Shown here piece by piece: positions 15,894 through 25,180 of a DNA stretch of 64,000 bases. Under the pieces are notes generated by a model. It did no database searches, was not told the origin of the DNA, and saw nothing but the letters and a program-made list of their open reading frames with translations. A program made the position numbers and the translations under genes. Origin of the DNA: JAGOUA01 sp964428975 (lineage in GTDB: Bacteria > Patescibacteriota > Patescibacteriia > 2-12-FULL-60-25); contig CAYSAI010000003.1 of NCBI GenBank assembly GCA_964428975.1, forward strand, positions 1-64,000, given 5' to 3'. The number at the start of each line of letters is the position of its first letter. The first letter of the stretch is position 1.

Positions 15894-17264
15894 CTACTTC
15901 GGCAGAATCTTGATCGCTTGCCAATGAAGATCAGCGAGCGTATGCGCGAGCTTGAGAGCATCGCGAAGGTCTTGTACGGAACAGTTTAGACCTGAAGGGA
16001 TCGGACGATGGACTTTTTGGTCGAGCCAGATGTTGAACATACTCTCGACACTTACGTTTGTATCTTTTGGTTCTGCGCGTTCCCGCGCTTGACAGAAGCG
16101 AAAGTTCGTTACCTCTTTCTCGATGACTTTCTTGAAGACACGATTTGGTTGGCTTATTTGCCGACAGACGCGTCCCCACAGGTCTGGCCAGAGTTTTTTC
16201 ACCTCTTCCATGTGCGCTTCCTGCGTGAACATGCGTATGCTGATACTTACAAGATCAGCATCGTAACAAGTGTGTTCCAACTCATATCCATAGATCCAGC
16301 CTGTTTTTCTTCGAAATGCGTGGGTGATGGCGTCATTCATCACGCTTTTAATAAAGCCTAGAGCGAGTCGAAGTGAGGGCGCGCCGCGTTTGTGCAATGC
16401 AACGAACCGTTTCGATCGTAAAATCAAGCAAGAAGCGCTCTCTCTTATAGTTGCATGGATGGTTATGTCAGAAACATTTCCTTCTCGTTGAAATGGAGGG
16501 AGTGTTTGTCGAGGAAATGGGTTTGATGCGCGATGCAGACGATGAAGCGTTGCCTCGATAATCGGGAGGGCACGCAACGGATCCTTGATACCACTGATCA
16601 TGATAAGTGCATTTTGCGGAAGGTGTGTACGCCTATGAGTCTCGAGAAGATCATTCACATGAAGAGAACGCACGCTTTCCTCTGTTCCGGTGAGCTGTCT
16701 CAGAACATACAAGGGCTCGTGTTGATAGAGCGCTGGAAACATTTCTTGCTCGATACGAGCATCTTCTGTATCTCTTTGACGAATTTCTTGCAGAATCGCA
16801 GGTTGTTCTTTTTCCCATCGTTTTGTATCGATCATACGGGGTTTGAACACTATTTCCAATAATGCTTCAAGCAGAGGCTTCCAGCCTGCACGAAGACAGA
16901 TGTTGTAATAGCGCGCTTGTTCATAACCCGTAGAGGCGTTCCCTCTCATGCCGTAGCGTGCCGCGATCGGTTCAAGAAGCGGATGCCAGCCTTCTCGAAG
17001 GACATCATCCGGAATCATGTGTTCGAGCGCGTGTGCCGTACCAGGAATCTTGTCGTGCCGTGATCCATTACGGATCCCGATCCCACAGTAGACCGTCGGA
17101 TCATTCCGACAGGAGCCAATCATCTGCAGTCCATTGGGGAAGAACACCCACACATTCCGTACGCCTTTGAGCGAGAACGTGGTGTGTTGCACCTGCCCCG
17201 TTCGACGAGCCTTCTCGTCAAGCGGATGGAATACGAGCTCTTTCGGTGGTTCGATGGGGGTCAT
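15894..17264 (-). CDS. M16 family zinc peptidase paralogue
   Basis: A 456 aa protein with the inverted zinc motif HALEH (near residue 79) and the third-ligand region KEQPAILQEIRQRD about 80 residues later. It resembles the next gene (17785-19146) along its full length, including the opening IVFHPL/LVFHPL and closing HWQAIKILPK/EWQTIKVLPK, but is far from the M16 gene at 4984. No signal peptide. A TTGACA-N17-TATGTT promoter lies upstream. The pair may form a two-subunit enzyme, as in mitochondrial processing peptidase; here both members keep the zinc motif. Confidence 0.83.
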   Translation of the reverse strand: MTPIEPPKELVFHPLDEKARRTGQVQHTTFSLKGVRNVWVFFPNGLQMIGSCRNDPTVYCGIGIRNGSRHDKIPGTAHALEHMIPDDVLREGWHPLLEPIAARYGMRGNASTGYEQARYYNICLRAGWKPLLEALLEIVFKPRMIDTKRWEKEQPAILQEIRQRDTEDARIEQEMFPALYQHEPLYVLRQLTGTEESVRSLHVNDLLETHRRTHLPQNALIMISGIKDPLRALPIIEATLHRLHRASNPFPRQTLPPFQREGNVSDITIHATIRESASCLILRSKRFVALHKRGAPSLRLALGFIKSVMNDAITHAFRRKTGWIYGYELEHTCYDADLVSISIRMFTQEAHMEEVKKLWPDLWGRVCRQISQPNRVFKKVIEKEVTNFRFCQARERAEPKDTNVSVESMFNIWLDQKVHRPIPSGLNCSVQDLRDALKLAHTLADLHWQAIKILPK

Positions 17265-17318
17265 GCCGCCGCCTTTCTTGTCGAGGAACGCCTCTCACGC
17301 CATGCGAGAGGACAGAAA

Positions 17319-17347
17319 AACATACAAGAAAAAGTGATGCGTGTCAA
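17319..17347 (-). promoter_or_regulatory. Sigma70-type promoter of the second M16 gene
   Basis: On the minus strand: TTGACA (17342-17347), a 17 nt spacer, TATGTT (17319-17324). The leader holds a CCTCTC/GAGAGG hairpin. The promoter is back-to-back with that of the gene at 17369. Confidence 0.75.
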
Positions 17348-17353
17348 TGCGTG

Positions 17354-17362
17354 TGATAGAAT
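17354..17362 (+). promoter_or_regulatory. Extended -10, leaderless type
   Basis: TGATAGAAT ends 6 nt before the ATG at 17369; no ribosome binding site. Confidence 0.55.
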
Positions 17363-17368
17363 GGATGC

Positions 17369-17758
17369 ATGAATACATTTGAAGCCTACCGACGCGAGTC
17401 TCCTGCACCGATTCTGCCACGTGGACAGGAAACATCTCCTACAAACGATCGTGAGCGTGACGGGCAGCATTTGCGACGCGAACTTGGATTTTTACAAGAG
17501 GAGATGCGTATTCTTATGGAAGATGCCCTCGAGACGCAACGTGACTTAAACGAGTTAGCCACTCTGGTTGAAAAACTCCCGTTGTTCGAGCGTTTAACAC
17601 TTCCTCTCCGTTTTGATGACACCGCGGAACGTGTTCGCATAGCGAAAGCGGATGCAGAGGAAATTCGAGAGAACCTGATAGGTCTTGAACGAGAACAGCA
17701 GGAAATCAAAGCGCGACTTCGAGGCACACTCGGAAAAGCGAAGGATTTGTATGGGTGA
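17369..17758 (+). CDS. Small coiled-coil protein, unknown function
   Basis: A 129 aa protein. From about residue 30 to the end it is strongly helical with heptad-like spacing of Leu/Ile and many Glu/Arg (LRRELGFLQEEMRILME, ENLIGLEREQQEIKARL), so a coiled coil. No family recognised. It sits alone on the plus strand between the two minus-strand M16 paralogues. Confidence 0.6.
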   Translation: MNTFEAYRRESPAPILPRGQETSPTNDRERDGQHLRRELGFLQEEMRILMEDALETQRDLNELATLVEKLPLFERLTLPLRFDDTAERVRIAKADAEEIRENLIGLEREQQEIKARLRGTLGKAKDLYG

Positions 17759-17784
17759 TAACAAAACACCCCGCTTTCGCGAGG

Positions 17785-19146
17785 CTAGAGAGATTTCGGC
17801 AGCACCTTGATCGTCTGCCATTCGAGATCTGCAAACTGCGCGGCCTCTTTAAGCGAATGACGAAACGCAGAGAGAGAATACGAGAGTGCTCGTGGATGGA
17901 GTTCCTCTGTACGCTGCGTGAGCCACAGATCGCACAGCGCATCTGATCGATCGCGTGGACCTTTCGTACCGTCAAACGCTTTTGCGAGGCGAAGCGCTCC
18001 CGTTTCTTCTTGCATGATGGTGCGTATTTCTGGTGAAACATTCGTAAGAGCGTGGCACGTATCATACCAGATCTTTGGCCAGAGGGCGCTCGCCTCATCC
18101 ATATGCCTCTGTTCCATCTTGCACCACACAGAGATGTACGCCTCGGTACTCGTAGACAGGTATGTGCTTACCGATCCACTATAGATCCATTCATGCTTAC
18201 GACGGAACTCTTCACGAAGAACGCGGTTCATGATTCTTTGAAGAGAACAAAGCGTTACGTAGGAATCTGCGTCAAAAGGAAAAGGATGCGATCGAAGGGT
18301 CATCTGTTCGATACCCTTGCTTCCTTCAAAGAACACCGTGCCATCTTTCGTGTGTCCGTGCTCTGTATATTTTGAGCGAAGCTGCTTCTCTGCTTGACGA
18401 AGAGGAAGGGGTGTCTTCTTAAACCAGTGTCGAAGATAGTCGACCGCCTGCTCTGGCTTGCCAAGGCCTTGAACGATGAGAAGCCCGTTTTCTGGATCGT
18501 AATGGCGTCCGTAGTCTTGTAGAAGATTCTCAACGGTGATGCGACGCACGCTTTCCTTTGTACCGATGGTGGGGGTTTGGTGACGCGTGAGAGATGCGCC
18601 ATGAAGAAACGCTCTTCGTGCATCGATGATTCGATCATGTTCGGATCGTCCATGAATCTCTGACAGAATAGCAGGAAGTTCTTTCTTCCAGCGCGCCGTA
18701 TCGATCGTGGTTGAACAAAACACGATACGAAGAGATCGATCGAGTAGTTTTCGCCACACGGCGTGCATACTTTTTACGGGGTATTCGGTTCGTTCAGCGC
18801 TTGTATTCGAGATTCCGTGCATGCCGGCGAGGCCATACTGCCTCACGATCGGTTGAAGGAGTGGGTGCGCGCCTTCTACGAGGTTGTCCTTACAGACAAG
18901 ATGCTCGAGAGCGTGTGCCGCACCAGGAATTCCATCATCAAACCCGCCATGACGAATCGCGATACGCATGTCTACATACGGCAGTTCCTCGCAGGGCGCG
19001 AGCACTTGAAAACCATTCGGAAAGAACGCCCAGAGCACTTTCTTCTTGTCGTACACGAACGTGGTTGATTGAACGCGTTTCGTACGCCTTGCAACGAGGG
19101 CAAGTGGATGAAACACGATGTGAGGCGAAGGCTTGGGTGTGGTCAT
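17785..19146 (-). CDS. M16 family zinc peptidase paralogue
   Basis: A 453 aa protein with HALEH near residue 80 and KKELPAILSEIHGR as the third-ligand region. Paralogue of 15894-17264. The ATG at 19146 is preferred because AAGGAG lies just upstream and the MTTPKPSPH start aligns with the paralogue; the frame runs seven codons further. It is driven by a TTGACA-N17-TACAAC promoter. A weak hairpin with a T-rich tail (minus strand, about 17762-17784) may end transcription. The substrate is unknown. Confidence 0.83.
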   Translation of the reverse strand: MTTPKPSPHIVFHPLALVARRTKRVQSTTFVYDKKKVLWAFFPNGFQVLAPCEELPYVDMRIAIRHGGFDDGIPGAAHALEHLVCKDNLVEGAHPLLQPIVRQYGLAGMHGISNTSAERTEYPVKSMHAVWRKLLDRSLRIVFCSTTIDTARWKKELPAILSEIHGRSEHDRIIDARRAFLHGASLTRHQTPTIGTKESVRRITVENLLQDYGRHYDPENGLLIVQGLGKPEQAVDYLRHWFKKTPLPLRQAEKQLRSKYTEHGHTKDGTVFFEGSKGIEQMTLRSHPFPFDADSYVTLCSLQRIMNRVLREEFRRKHEWIYSGSVSTYLSTSTEAYISVWCKMEQRHMDEASALWPKIWYDTCHALTNVSPEIRTIMQEETGALRLAKAFDGTKGPRDRSDALCDLWLTQRTEELHPRALSYSLSAFRHSLKEAAQFADLEWQTIKVLPKSL

Positions 19147-19202
19147 GGGGGGTCTCCTTAGGTGCATTGTCGAGATGCGTCTCTCTTGCGAGAGGTACGG
19201 CT

Positions 19203-19231
19203 GTTGTACCTAAAATAGGTCATATTGTCAA
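19203..19231 (-). promoter_or_regulatory. Sigma70-type promoter of the third M16 gene
   Basis: Minus strand: TTGACA (19226-19231), 17 nt spacer, TACAAC (19203-19208). The rest of the 19147-19398 gap holds nothing else I can support. Confidence 0.75.
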
Positions 19232-19398
19232 CGTGTTTCGCGCGAATTCAAGTTCAAGCCGTGACCCCCCTCTTAATTCAAAGGCACCGTCTTCAGGTAG
19301 AGTGAGAGTGCTTTGAACTAACTCGCTAAATCTTAACCATTTCATGATCGTATGAGTCATTTACATATATGGTACACCGGTGGTACACTCATCATCGT

Positions 19399-19620
19399 AT
19401 GCCTACGAGTAATCTACGAGTAAACCTCTCTCTTCCTGATGAGATGCGCAAACCTCTTCAACAGCTTGCAAAGCGTGATGGTCTTCCTTTGGCTACAAAG
19501 GCGTTACGCTTACTTTTGAACGCTTTGGAAATAGAGGAGGATGCAGTTTTTATGAAGATTGTTAACGAACGGAAAAAATCAAAGCAAAAAAATATTCCAC
19601 ACGCAAAAGCTTGGTTATGA
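19399..19620 (+). CDS. Antitoxin of a RelE/ParE-type module
   Basis: A 73 aa protein with an N-terminal LRVNLSLPDEM strand typical of ribbon-helix-helix antitoxins and a helical, charged C-terminus. The ATG at 19399 is chosen over the one at 19369, which precedes the strand by ten codons. A TGGTACACT extended -10 lies 9 nt upstream. Its stop overlaps the toxin ATG (ATGA). Confidence 0.75.
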   Translation: MPTSNLRVNLSLPDEMRKPLQQLAKRDGLPLATKALRLLLNALEIEEDAVFMKIVNERKKSKQKNIPHAKAWL

Positions 19621-19901
19621 GTTTTTTCATCGAATACCGTCCAGCTGTTGTTCATGATGATATTCCAAAATTGGATCAAGTCATTCGATTACGTATAAAA
19701 AAGACGATCGAGACAAAATTACTCACGTATCCGGATATATTCGGTATTCCTTTGCGTCATCCACAAGCAGGATATCGAAAGCTTCGTGTTGGTAACTATC
19801 GGGTTATTTTTCAAATCGTTACAAGCACAAGTAAAGTCATTATTTACGCGATTCAGCATCGATCTATCGTGTATCAAACTCTCGCAAAGCGCTCTTCGTA
19901 G
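19617..19901 (+). CDS. RelE/ParE-superfamily toxin
   Basis: A 94 aa protein with the typical ending of the family: HPQAGYRKLRVGNYRVIFQI followed by KVIIYAIQHRSIVY. It probably acts as an mRNA-cleaving or gyrase-blocking toxin, held by the upstream antitoxin. The ATG at 19617 overlaps the antitoxin stop. Confidence 0.85.
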   Translation: MSFFIEYRPAVVHDDIPKLDQVIRLRIKKTIETKLLTYPDIFGIPLRHPQAGYRKLRVGNYRVIFQIVTSTSKVIIYAIQHRSIVYQTLAKRSS

Positions 19902-19986
19902 AAAAAGAGGTTTTTATGCGATCTTGAATGCAAGTTTTGTTTTCAAGGGGCTGTTGCGATTTGAAGCAGAATACAGGCCGCAAAGA

Positions 19987-20015
19987 TTGACTTTTACACT
20001 AAAATAGGCTATTCT
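19987..20015 (+). promoter_or_regulatory. Sigma70-type promoter of cassette gene A
   Basis: TTGACT (19987-19992), 17 nt spacer, TATTCT (20010-20015). A leader of about 165 nt follows, with small palindromes (AGCCAAATATTTGGCT at 20061-20076; AGCGGATGGTCCGCT near 20115). No leader gene is evident. Confidence 0.7.
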
Positions 20016-20182
20016 GCTATGTTGTCAGGCAATTCAGAATACATTGAAAACAGCGTTCATCTAGCCAAATATTTGGCTCTAAAAACGCCGTTTGCAATAC
20101 AGGAGCTATGGAAGCGGATGGTCCGCTAACATGGTTGCCTGTACGGCGTCCCACGAGTTCGCGGGAGAAGGAGGATACGACG

Positions 20183-21076
20183 ATGACGGGCAACCCGATC
20201 ACGTCCGACCTGACCGAAGGCCAGAGGAAGCAGTATCTGCGGTTCGTCGAGGACGCGGCCACCAAGGCGCTTCCCGGCGTCACCAAGGAGGGCCTTCAGC
20301 GGCTCATCGAGAGCGGCGGCGACTTCCAGGAGGGGCTCATCGCCCTGGTCCAGAAGCACACCGTGACCGACGAGTTCGCCGACGAGAAGGTCGAGTCGAG
20401 CTACGGCTACCTGTCGGGCTACAGCACCCCCGCGCCGTTCCAGGCGCAGTGCGACATCCTGCGCAGCGCCTTCGGCATCGAGATTGCCTACCACGAGTCC
20501 GCGCTCACGACCCAGCTCGCAAGCGGGGCGGAGGGCAACTTCCCCCTCTTCGACTGGCGCGACATCGCGCCGACCTACGGCGAGGCGGTGGTGCTCGTCT
20601 TCGCGAAGCTCTCCGAGCAGCGCAAGGGCCGGTTCTACAACCACCGCGACGGGCAGCTCGGTTCGAGCCAGCTCCGCGAGTCCACGCGCAAGGTCTCGAT
20701 GATCCAGAAGCTCCGCGAGGAGCAGAAGGGCTCGAAGCTCCTCGTCGTGCAGGCGCAGTTCGGCATCCGCCATCGCGGCCGGTCTGTTCGCCGCGCCCGC
20801 GCGGTCATGGGCGGCAGCGAGTTCGGCCTCGGCGCGTTCGAGGTCGGGATCATGCTCCTGACCAATCCGAACCGTCTCCAGCACTTCGATGACCTCTGGA
20901 TCGATGCGGCGGGCGATGAGTTCGCTCCCGATGCCGACGGCGTCTTCTACAGCGCCCCGTGCTTCGTCTTCTACGACGAGAGCCTCGAGTTCAACGCGTG
21001 CGACATCGGCGGCCCGCGCGACAGCTGCGGGTCTGCCTCCGCGTTCGTGCCTCCGGTCGTGGTGCCCTCGGAGTGA
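20183..21076 (+). CDS. GC-rich cassette gene A, unknown function
   Basis: A 297 aa acidic protein I do not recognise. Codon use is unlike its neighbours: nearly every third base is G or C. No signal peptide or membrane helix. Features: helical N-terminus (LTEGQRKQYLRFVEDAATKAL), an aromatic core (NFPLFDWRDIAPTYGEAVVL), and a C-terminal part with scattered Cys. The ATG at 20183 follows GGAGGA by 8 nt; a longer frame to 20108 lacks a binding site. It has its own promoter. The sequence CCCCTTAT/ATAAGGGG-like at 21130-21155 may be a weak terminator. Likely horizontally acquired; compare genes at 28.1-28.6 and 48.5-50.4 kb. Confidence 0.7.
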   Translation: MTGNPITSDLTEGQRKQYLRFVEDAATKALPGVTKEGLQRLIESGGDFQEGLIALVQKHTVTDEFADEKVESSYGYLSGYSTPAPFQAQCDILRSAFGIEIAYHESALTTQLASGAEGNFPLFDWRDIAPTYGEAVVLVFAKLSEQRKGRFYNHRDGQLGSSQLRESTRKVSMIQKLREEQKGSKLLVVQAQFGIRHRGRSVRRARAVMGGSEFGLGAFEVGIMLLTNPNRLQHFDDLWIDAAGDEFAPDADGVFYSAPCFVFYDESLEFNACDIGGPRDSCGSASAFVPPVVVPSE

Positions 21077-21339
21077 AGTAGTCCTCTGTTCCCTTGGCTC
21101 CTTCTTCCTTTTTGCTCCTTCCTTCTTACCCCTTATCCGTTTCTGTATAAGGGCTCGACCGTGTGTGTTTGTTCCAGTGAAATGGAATAGATATGCACGG
21201 TTTTGCCATTTGTACCGCGTAGCGGTAAGATTTTTTTGAAATGAGGGTCATGCACGGCTCGCTACGGCTTGCCGTCTCACGCGGAGGAGCGAGAGAGCGA
21301 GTTGACGCCACCCCACCTTCTCCCGCAAGATAAAGACCT

Positions 21340-24288
21340 ATGTCTGACCGCCCCGATCCGCGTCAATCGATGTTTCCGAAGATGGAGGAAGAGATCCTCG
21401 CCTATTGGAAAGAGAACGGCATTTTCGAACGTTCACTGAAAGAGCGTTCCACACGCAAAACGTTCGTGCTGTACGATGGTCCGCCGTTCGCGACGGGACT
21501 TCCGCACGCAGGAAGCATGCTTCAGTCTGTTTTGAAAGATGCCGTACCGCGTTATTGGACCATGAAGGGCTATCACGTCCCGCGTCGATGGGGCTGGGAT
21601 TGTCATGGGCTTCCGGTCGAAAATCTCATCGAGAAAGAGCTTGGCCTCAAATCACGTCGCGATATCGAAGCGTACGGCATCGATCGTTTTAATGAAGCGT
21701 GTCGCGCATCGGTATTGCGGTACGAAAAAGAGTGGGAGCAGTACGTAGATCGCATTGGGCGTTGGGTGGATTTCAAGCATTCGTACATGACGATGCACGC
21801 AAACTACATGGAATCTGTATGGTGGGTGTTTTCGGAACTCTTCAAGCAAGAACTGATCTATCGCGGCACACGCGTATCCCTCTTTTGTCCACGTTGCTCG
21901 ACGGCGCTTTCCAATTTTGAGATTGCGATGGAAAATGCGTATGTTGATCGAGAAGATCCGGCTGTGTACGTCAAATTTCCGCTTGTGGGAGAAGAGAAAA
22001 CGTTTTTTCTTGCTTGGACAACGACGCCGTGGACTCTTCCGGCGAATACGGGCCTCGCTGTGCATCCGGAACTCTGGTATCTCAAAGTACGCATTCAAGA
22101 AACGGGCGATACGCTCATCTTCGCTGAATCGCGCGCGGAAGATGTCTTGAAAGAATGGGGAGGTCTCGAGGCAGGTGTGGCGAAAATCTTAGTTATGGAA
22201 CGTCTTCAAGGGGCAGATCTTGTCGGAAAAACGTACGAGCCGCTCTATTCCTTCGCCAGCGTGGGCGAGGGAGGGTTTCGTGTAGTGGGAGGTTCACACG
22301 TGACGGCGGATGATGGAACGGGGATCGTTCATACCGCGCCTGCCTACGGGGAAGAGGACTTACAAATGGCGCGCGAACACGGTCTCCCGATCCTCGAGAT
22401 GGTGGATGAGGCGGGCAAGATGCTACCGATCACCGGGGTGTTTGCAGGGCTTCCAATCAAAGAGGCGGATGGGGTCATTCTGAACGATCTTCGTGAGCGA
22501 GGGTTTGTCTATCGAGCAGAAACCATCACGCATAGCGTGCCTGTGTGTTGTCGATGTTCAACACTTCTCATGTATAAAGCGCAGCCTGCGTGGTTCGTGA
22601 ATGTTGCACGTATCAAAGACAAAATGTTGAAAGCAGGACAAAAAATCGCGTGGCATCCAGAGCATTTTAAGGAAGGGCGTTTCGGAAAAGGGCTTGAGAC
22701 CGCGCCTGATTGGAATATTTCGCGTTCGCGTTTTTGGGGTGCACCGATTCCTGTATGGAGCTGTTCGTCGTGCGAAAAAACGCAGGTGATCGGTTCCATC
22801 AAAGAACTGAAGAAGCTCGTGAAAGCGGAAACGTACACGGATGGTCAGGATCTGCATCGTCCGATGATCGATCGTGTTGAACTTACGTGTTCTTGTGGCG
22901 GCACGATGAAACGTACAACCGATGTATTCGATTGTTGGTTTGAATCGGGTTCCATGCCCGTCGCACAACTCCACTACCCGTTTGAGAACAAGCGTTTGTT
23001 CGAAGGATACGCGCCGGCGGATTTTGTTGCGGAAGGACAAGATCAAACGCGCGGCTGGTTTTATGCGCTTCATGTGCTTTCGACCGCACTTTTTCATCGT
23101 CCAGCGTTTAAAAACGTTGTTGTAACGGGTATTGTTCTTGCAAAAGATGGAAAAAAGATGTCGAAACGTCTCAAAAACTATACAGATCCGATGGAGCTGT
23201 TTTCGACATACGGGGCGGATGCGCTTCGCTACTACTTCCTCACATCGCCCATCGTTGAAGGGGAAAATCTTGCATTCGCGGACGCAGACCTCCAAACGAT
23301 CACGCGCACGTTCCTCAACTTGTATTGGAACATCGTGGTTTTCTACAAAACGTATGCTGGTGAAGGGGTGAAGCTCGAAAAGCCACGCAGCGGGCACGTG
23401 ATGGACCGATGGATTCTCTCACGACTGGCGCATCTTACAAAGGAAATAACAACCGCGATGGATGCGTACGAACTCGTCAAAGCCACGAGGCCACTTCGTG
23501 CATTTGTGGATGATCTTTCGACATGGTGGCTTCGTCGTTCGCGCGATCGTCTCAAATCAGAGAACGTCTATGAACGCCTAGATGCGCTCAAAACCCTGCG
23601 CGAAGTGCTCGAAATATTCACAAAGCTGTGCGCGCCGTTCATTCCATTTCTTGCGGAGAAGGTTTATCAAGAGATGAGTTGCGCGAAAGCATCCGTTCAT
23701 CTTGATGCATGGCCAAAAGCGGAAACGCGTCTTCAAGATACGGGTCTTGAACAAGACATGCGATGGATTCGCGACGTGGCGTCTGCGGCGCACGAACTTC
23801 GTGTGAAACAGGCGTTACCGATTCGCCAAACACTTGCTTCGCTCACGATTTCGTTCGTGCATCCAGAAGAATTGGAGCGTTCGCAGAAGAAAACGATGCT
23901 TTTAGAAGTATTGCGCGATGAACTCAACGTCGAAAAAGTGCTCCTACAAGGGAAGAGCGGGCTTTTGAATGCGTGGGAGGTGGAACTCGACACGGAGCTT
24001 ACGCCCGAACTTCGCAAGAAAGGGTATCGTCGCGAGTTTTCTCGTCAGGTGATGAGTTTGCGTAAACAAGCGGGACTTGAACCAAAAGATCGCGTGCACG
24101 TGCTGTACACGCTTCCAGAAGGGGAAGTGCGTGAGGCGATGCAAGAAGGAGGCGCGACGTTCGTGAAAGAGCTGCGCGCAGAAAGTCTAGGCCTCATAGA
24201 GGACAACATGGACGCGCAAGAGATGACATCTGACATCGAAATTGGAGGGGAAAAGGGGAAACTTAGGCTTTCCCCTTGCTTCCCATAA
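21340..24288 (+). CDS. ileS: Isoleucyl-tRNA synthetase
   Basis: A 982 aa class I synthetase. Visible: the GWDCHGLPVE block, the editing-domain segments TTPWTLPANTGLAVHP and GTGIVHTAPAYGEEDL, DVFDCWFESGSMP, the KMSKR loop (GKKMSKRLKNYTDP), and the anticodon-binding helices. The layout is the eukaryote-like IleRS type without a C-terminal zinc finger. The HIGH motif reads HAGS (about residues 57-60), losing its last His; most relatives have HYGH. The 263 nt before it (21077-21339) shows no T-box. It converges with fba, overlapping it by 26 nt at the 3' ends. Confidence 0.93.
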   Translation: MSDRPDPRQSMFPKMEEEILAYWKENGIFERSLKERSTRKTFVLYDGPPFATGLPHAGSMLQSVLKDAVPRYWTMKGYHVPRRWGWDCHGLPVENLIEKELGLKSRRDIEAYGIDRFNEACRASVLRYEKEWEQYVDRIGRWVDFKHSYMTMHANYMESVWWVFSELFKQELIYRGTRVSLFCPRCSTALSNFEIAMENAYVDREDPAVYVKFPLVGEEKTFFLAWTTTPWTLPANTGLAVHPELWYLKVRIQETGDTLIFAESRAEDVLKEWGGLEAGVAKILVMERLQGADLVGKTYEPLYSFASVGEGGFRVVGGSHVTADDGTGIVHTAPAYGEEDLQMAREHGLPILEMVDEAGKMLPITGVFAGLPIKEADGVILNDLRERGFVYRAETITHSVPVCCRCSTLLMYKAQPAWFVNVARIKDKMLKAGQKIAWHPEHFKEGRFGKGLETAPDWNISRSRFWGAPIPVWSCSSCEKTQVIGSIKELKKLVKAETYTDGQDLHRPMIDRVELTCSCGGTMKRTTDVFDCWFESGSMPVAQLHYPFENKRLFEGYAPADFVAEGQDQTRGWFYALHVLSTALFHRPAFKNVVVTGIVLAKDGKKMSKRLKNYTDPMELFSTYGADALRYYFLTSPIVEGENLAFADADLQTITRTFLNLYWNIVVFYKTYAGEGVKLEKPRSGHVMDRWILSRLAHLTKEITTAMDAYELVKATRPLRAFVDDLSTWWLRRSRDRLKSENVYERLDALKTLREVLEIFTKLCAPFIPFLAEKVYQEMSCAKASVHLDAWPKAETRLQDTGLEQDMRWIRDVASAAHELRVKQALPIRQTLASLTISFVHPEELERSQKKTMLLEVLRDELNVEKVLLQGKSGLLNAWEVELDTELTPELRKKGYRREFSRQVMSLRKQAGLEPKDRVHVLYTLPEGEVREAMQEGGATFVKELRAESLGLIEDNMDAQEMTSDIEIGGEKGKLRLSPCFP

Positions 24289-25180
24289 GTTCCATCTTTT
24301 GTTTCGCGATTTCTTTCATAAGCGTACGTCCAGGTTCGAAAAGCTTGCGTGGATCGAACCAATTCGGATGCTCGGCGACCGCTTCGCGCAAACCAGCGCT
24401 AAAGCCAAGGCGTAAATCCGTATCAATGTTGATCTTTGTGATCCCATTTTGAACGGCGAGAGCGATATCCTCATCAAGAACGCCGCGTGCTTCGGCGAGC
24501 TCGCCCCCAAAACGCTTCACAAGCGCGACAATGTCTTCACGTACGCCAGATGCACCATGAAGGACAAGCGGAACATCAACGAGCGCGCGTATTTTTTTGA
24601 GACGTTCGATATCGAGATGCGTATTGCCAGAAAACTTCATCGCGCCATGATGGGTGCCGATCGCGATCGCGAGCGTATCGCACTCACTCTCACGCACAAA
24701 CGTCTTCGCTTCGTCAGGATCGGTGAAGAACGCCTCTTTTTTGGAAGTATGCACGAGGTCTTCCGTGCCGCCGATACGCCCAAGTTCCGCTTCAACCATT
24801 ACCCCTTTTGCGCGCGCCCAAGCCACGACCTGCCTCGTACGACGCACGTTTTCTTCAAACGGGTATTCGGATGCATCGATCATGACGCTTGTATAGCCAG
24901 TTTCGATCGCTTGTTTGATAAGGGGCAAATCTTTCCCGTGATCGAGATGGAGAACGACAGGCACGGGGCGTTCGCTTGCCGCCTTCACCATCGCAATCAA
25001 CATGCTCATTCCTGCGTACTGCACACCTCCTTCAGAGGTTTCTAAAATCACGGGCGACTGCATTTCAACCGCCGCATCCATCACAGCGAGAATCGTTTCA
25101 AGATGGTTCACGTTAAACGCGGGTACGGCGTATCCGTGTTTTTGCGCGTGCCGGAGAAGCGTGAGAGGATTTGTTATCAT
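24263..25180 (-). CDS. fba: Class II fructose-bisphosphate aldolase
   Basis: A 305 aa zinc aldolase. Metal ligands and catalytic segments are present: LHLDHGKD (His and Asp), VEAELGRIGG (Glu), IGTHHGAMKF (His), LHGASGV (His) and KINIDTDLR. The expected reaction is cleavage of fructose 1,6-bisphosphate to triose phosphates; a tagatose-bisphosphate role cannot be excluded. Its ATG overlaps the stop of the PfkB kinase gene by 4 nt (ATGA), so the two are coupled. Confidence 0.92.
   Translation of the reverse strand: MITNPLTLLRHAQKHGYAVPAFNVNHLETILAVMDAAVEMQSPVILETSEGGVQYAGMSMLIAMVKAASERPVPVVLHLDHGKDLPLIKQAIETGYTSVMIDASEYPFEENVRRTRQVVAWARAKGVMVEAELGRIGGTEDLVHTSKKEAFFTDPDEAKTFVRESECDTLAIAIGTHHGAMKFSGNTHLDIERLKKIRALVDVPLVLHGASGVREDIVALVKRFGGELAEARGVLDEDIALAVQNGITKINIDTDLRLGFSAGLREAVAEHPNWFDPRKLFEPGRTLMKEIAKQKMELMGSKGKA

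Noticed and set aside
20092..20892. Long alternative frames on both strands over cassette gene A
   Set aside because: GC-rich third positions create shadow frames; the chosen frame has the ribosome site, a natural composition and codon bias.
21077..21339. T-box riboswitch before ileS
   Set aside because: No specifier loop or TGGNACCGCG-type T-box sequence could be found; only small hairpins are present.
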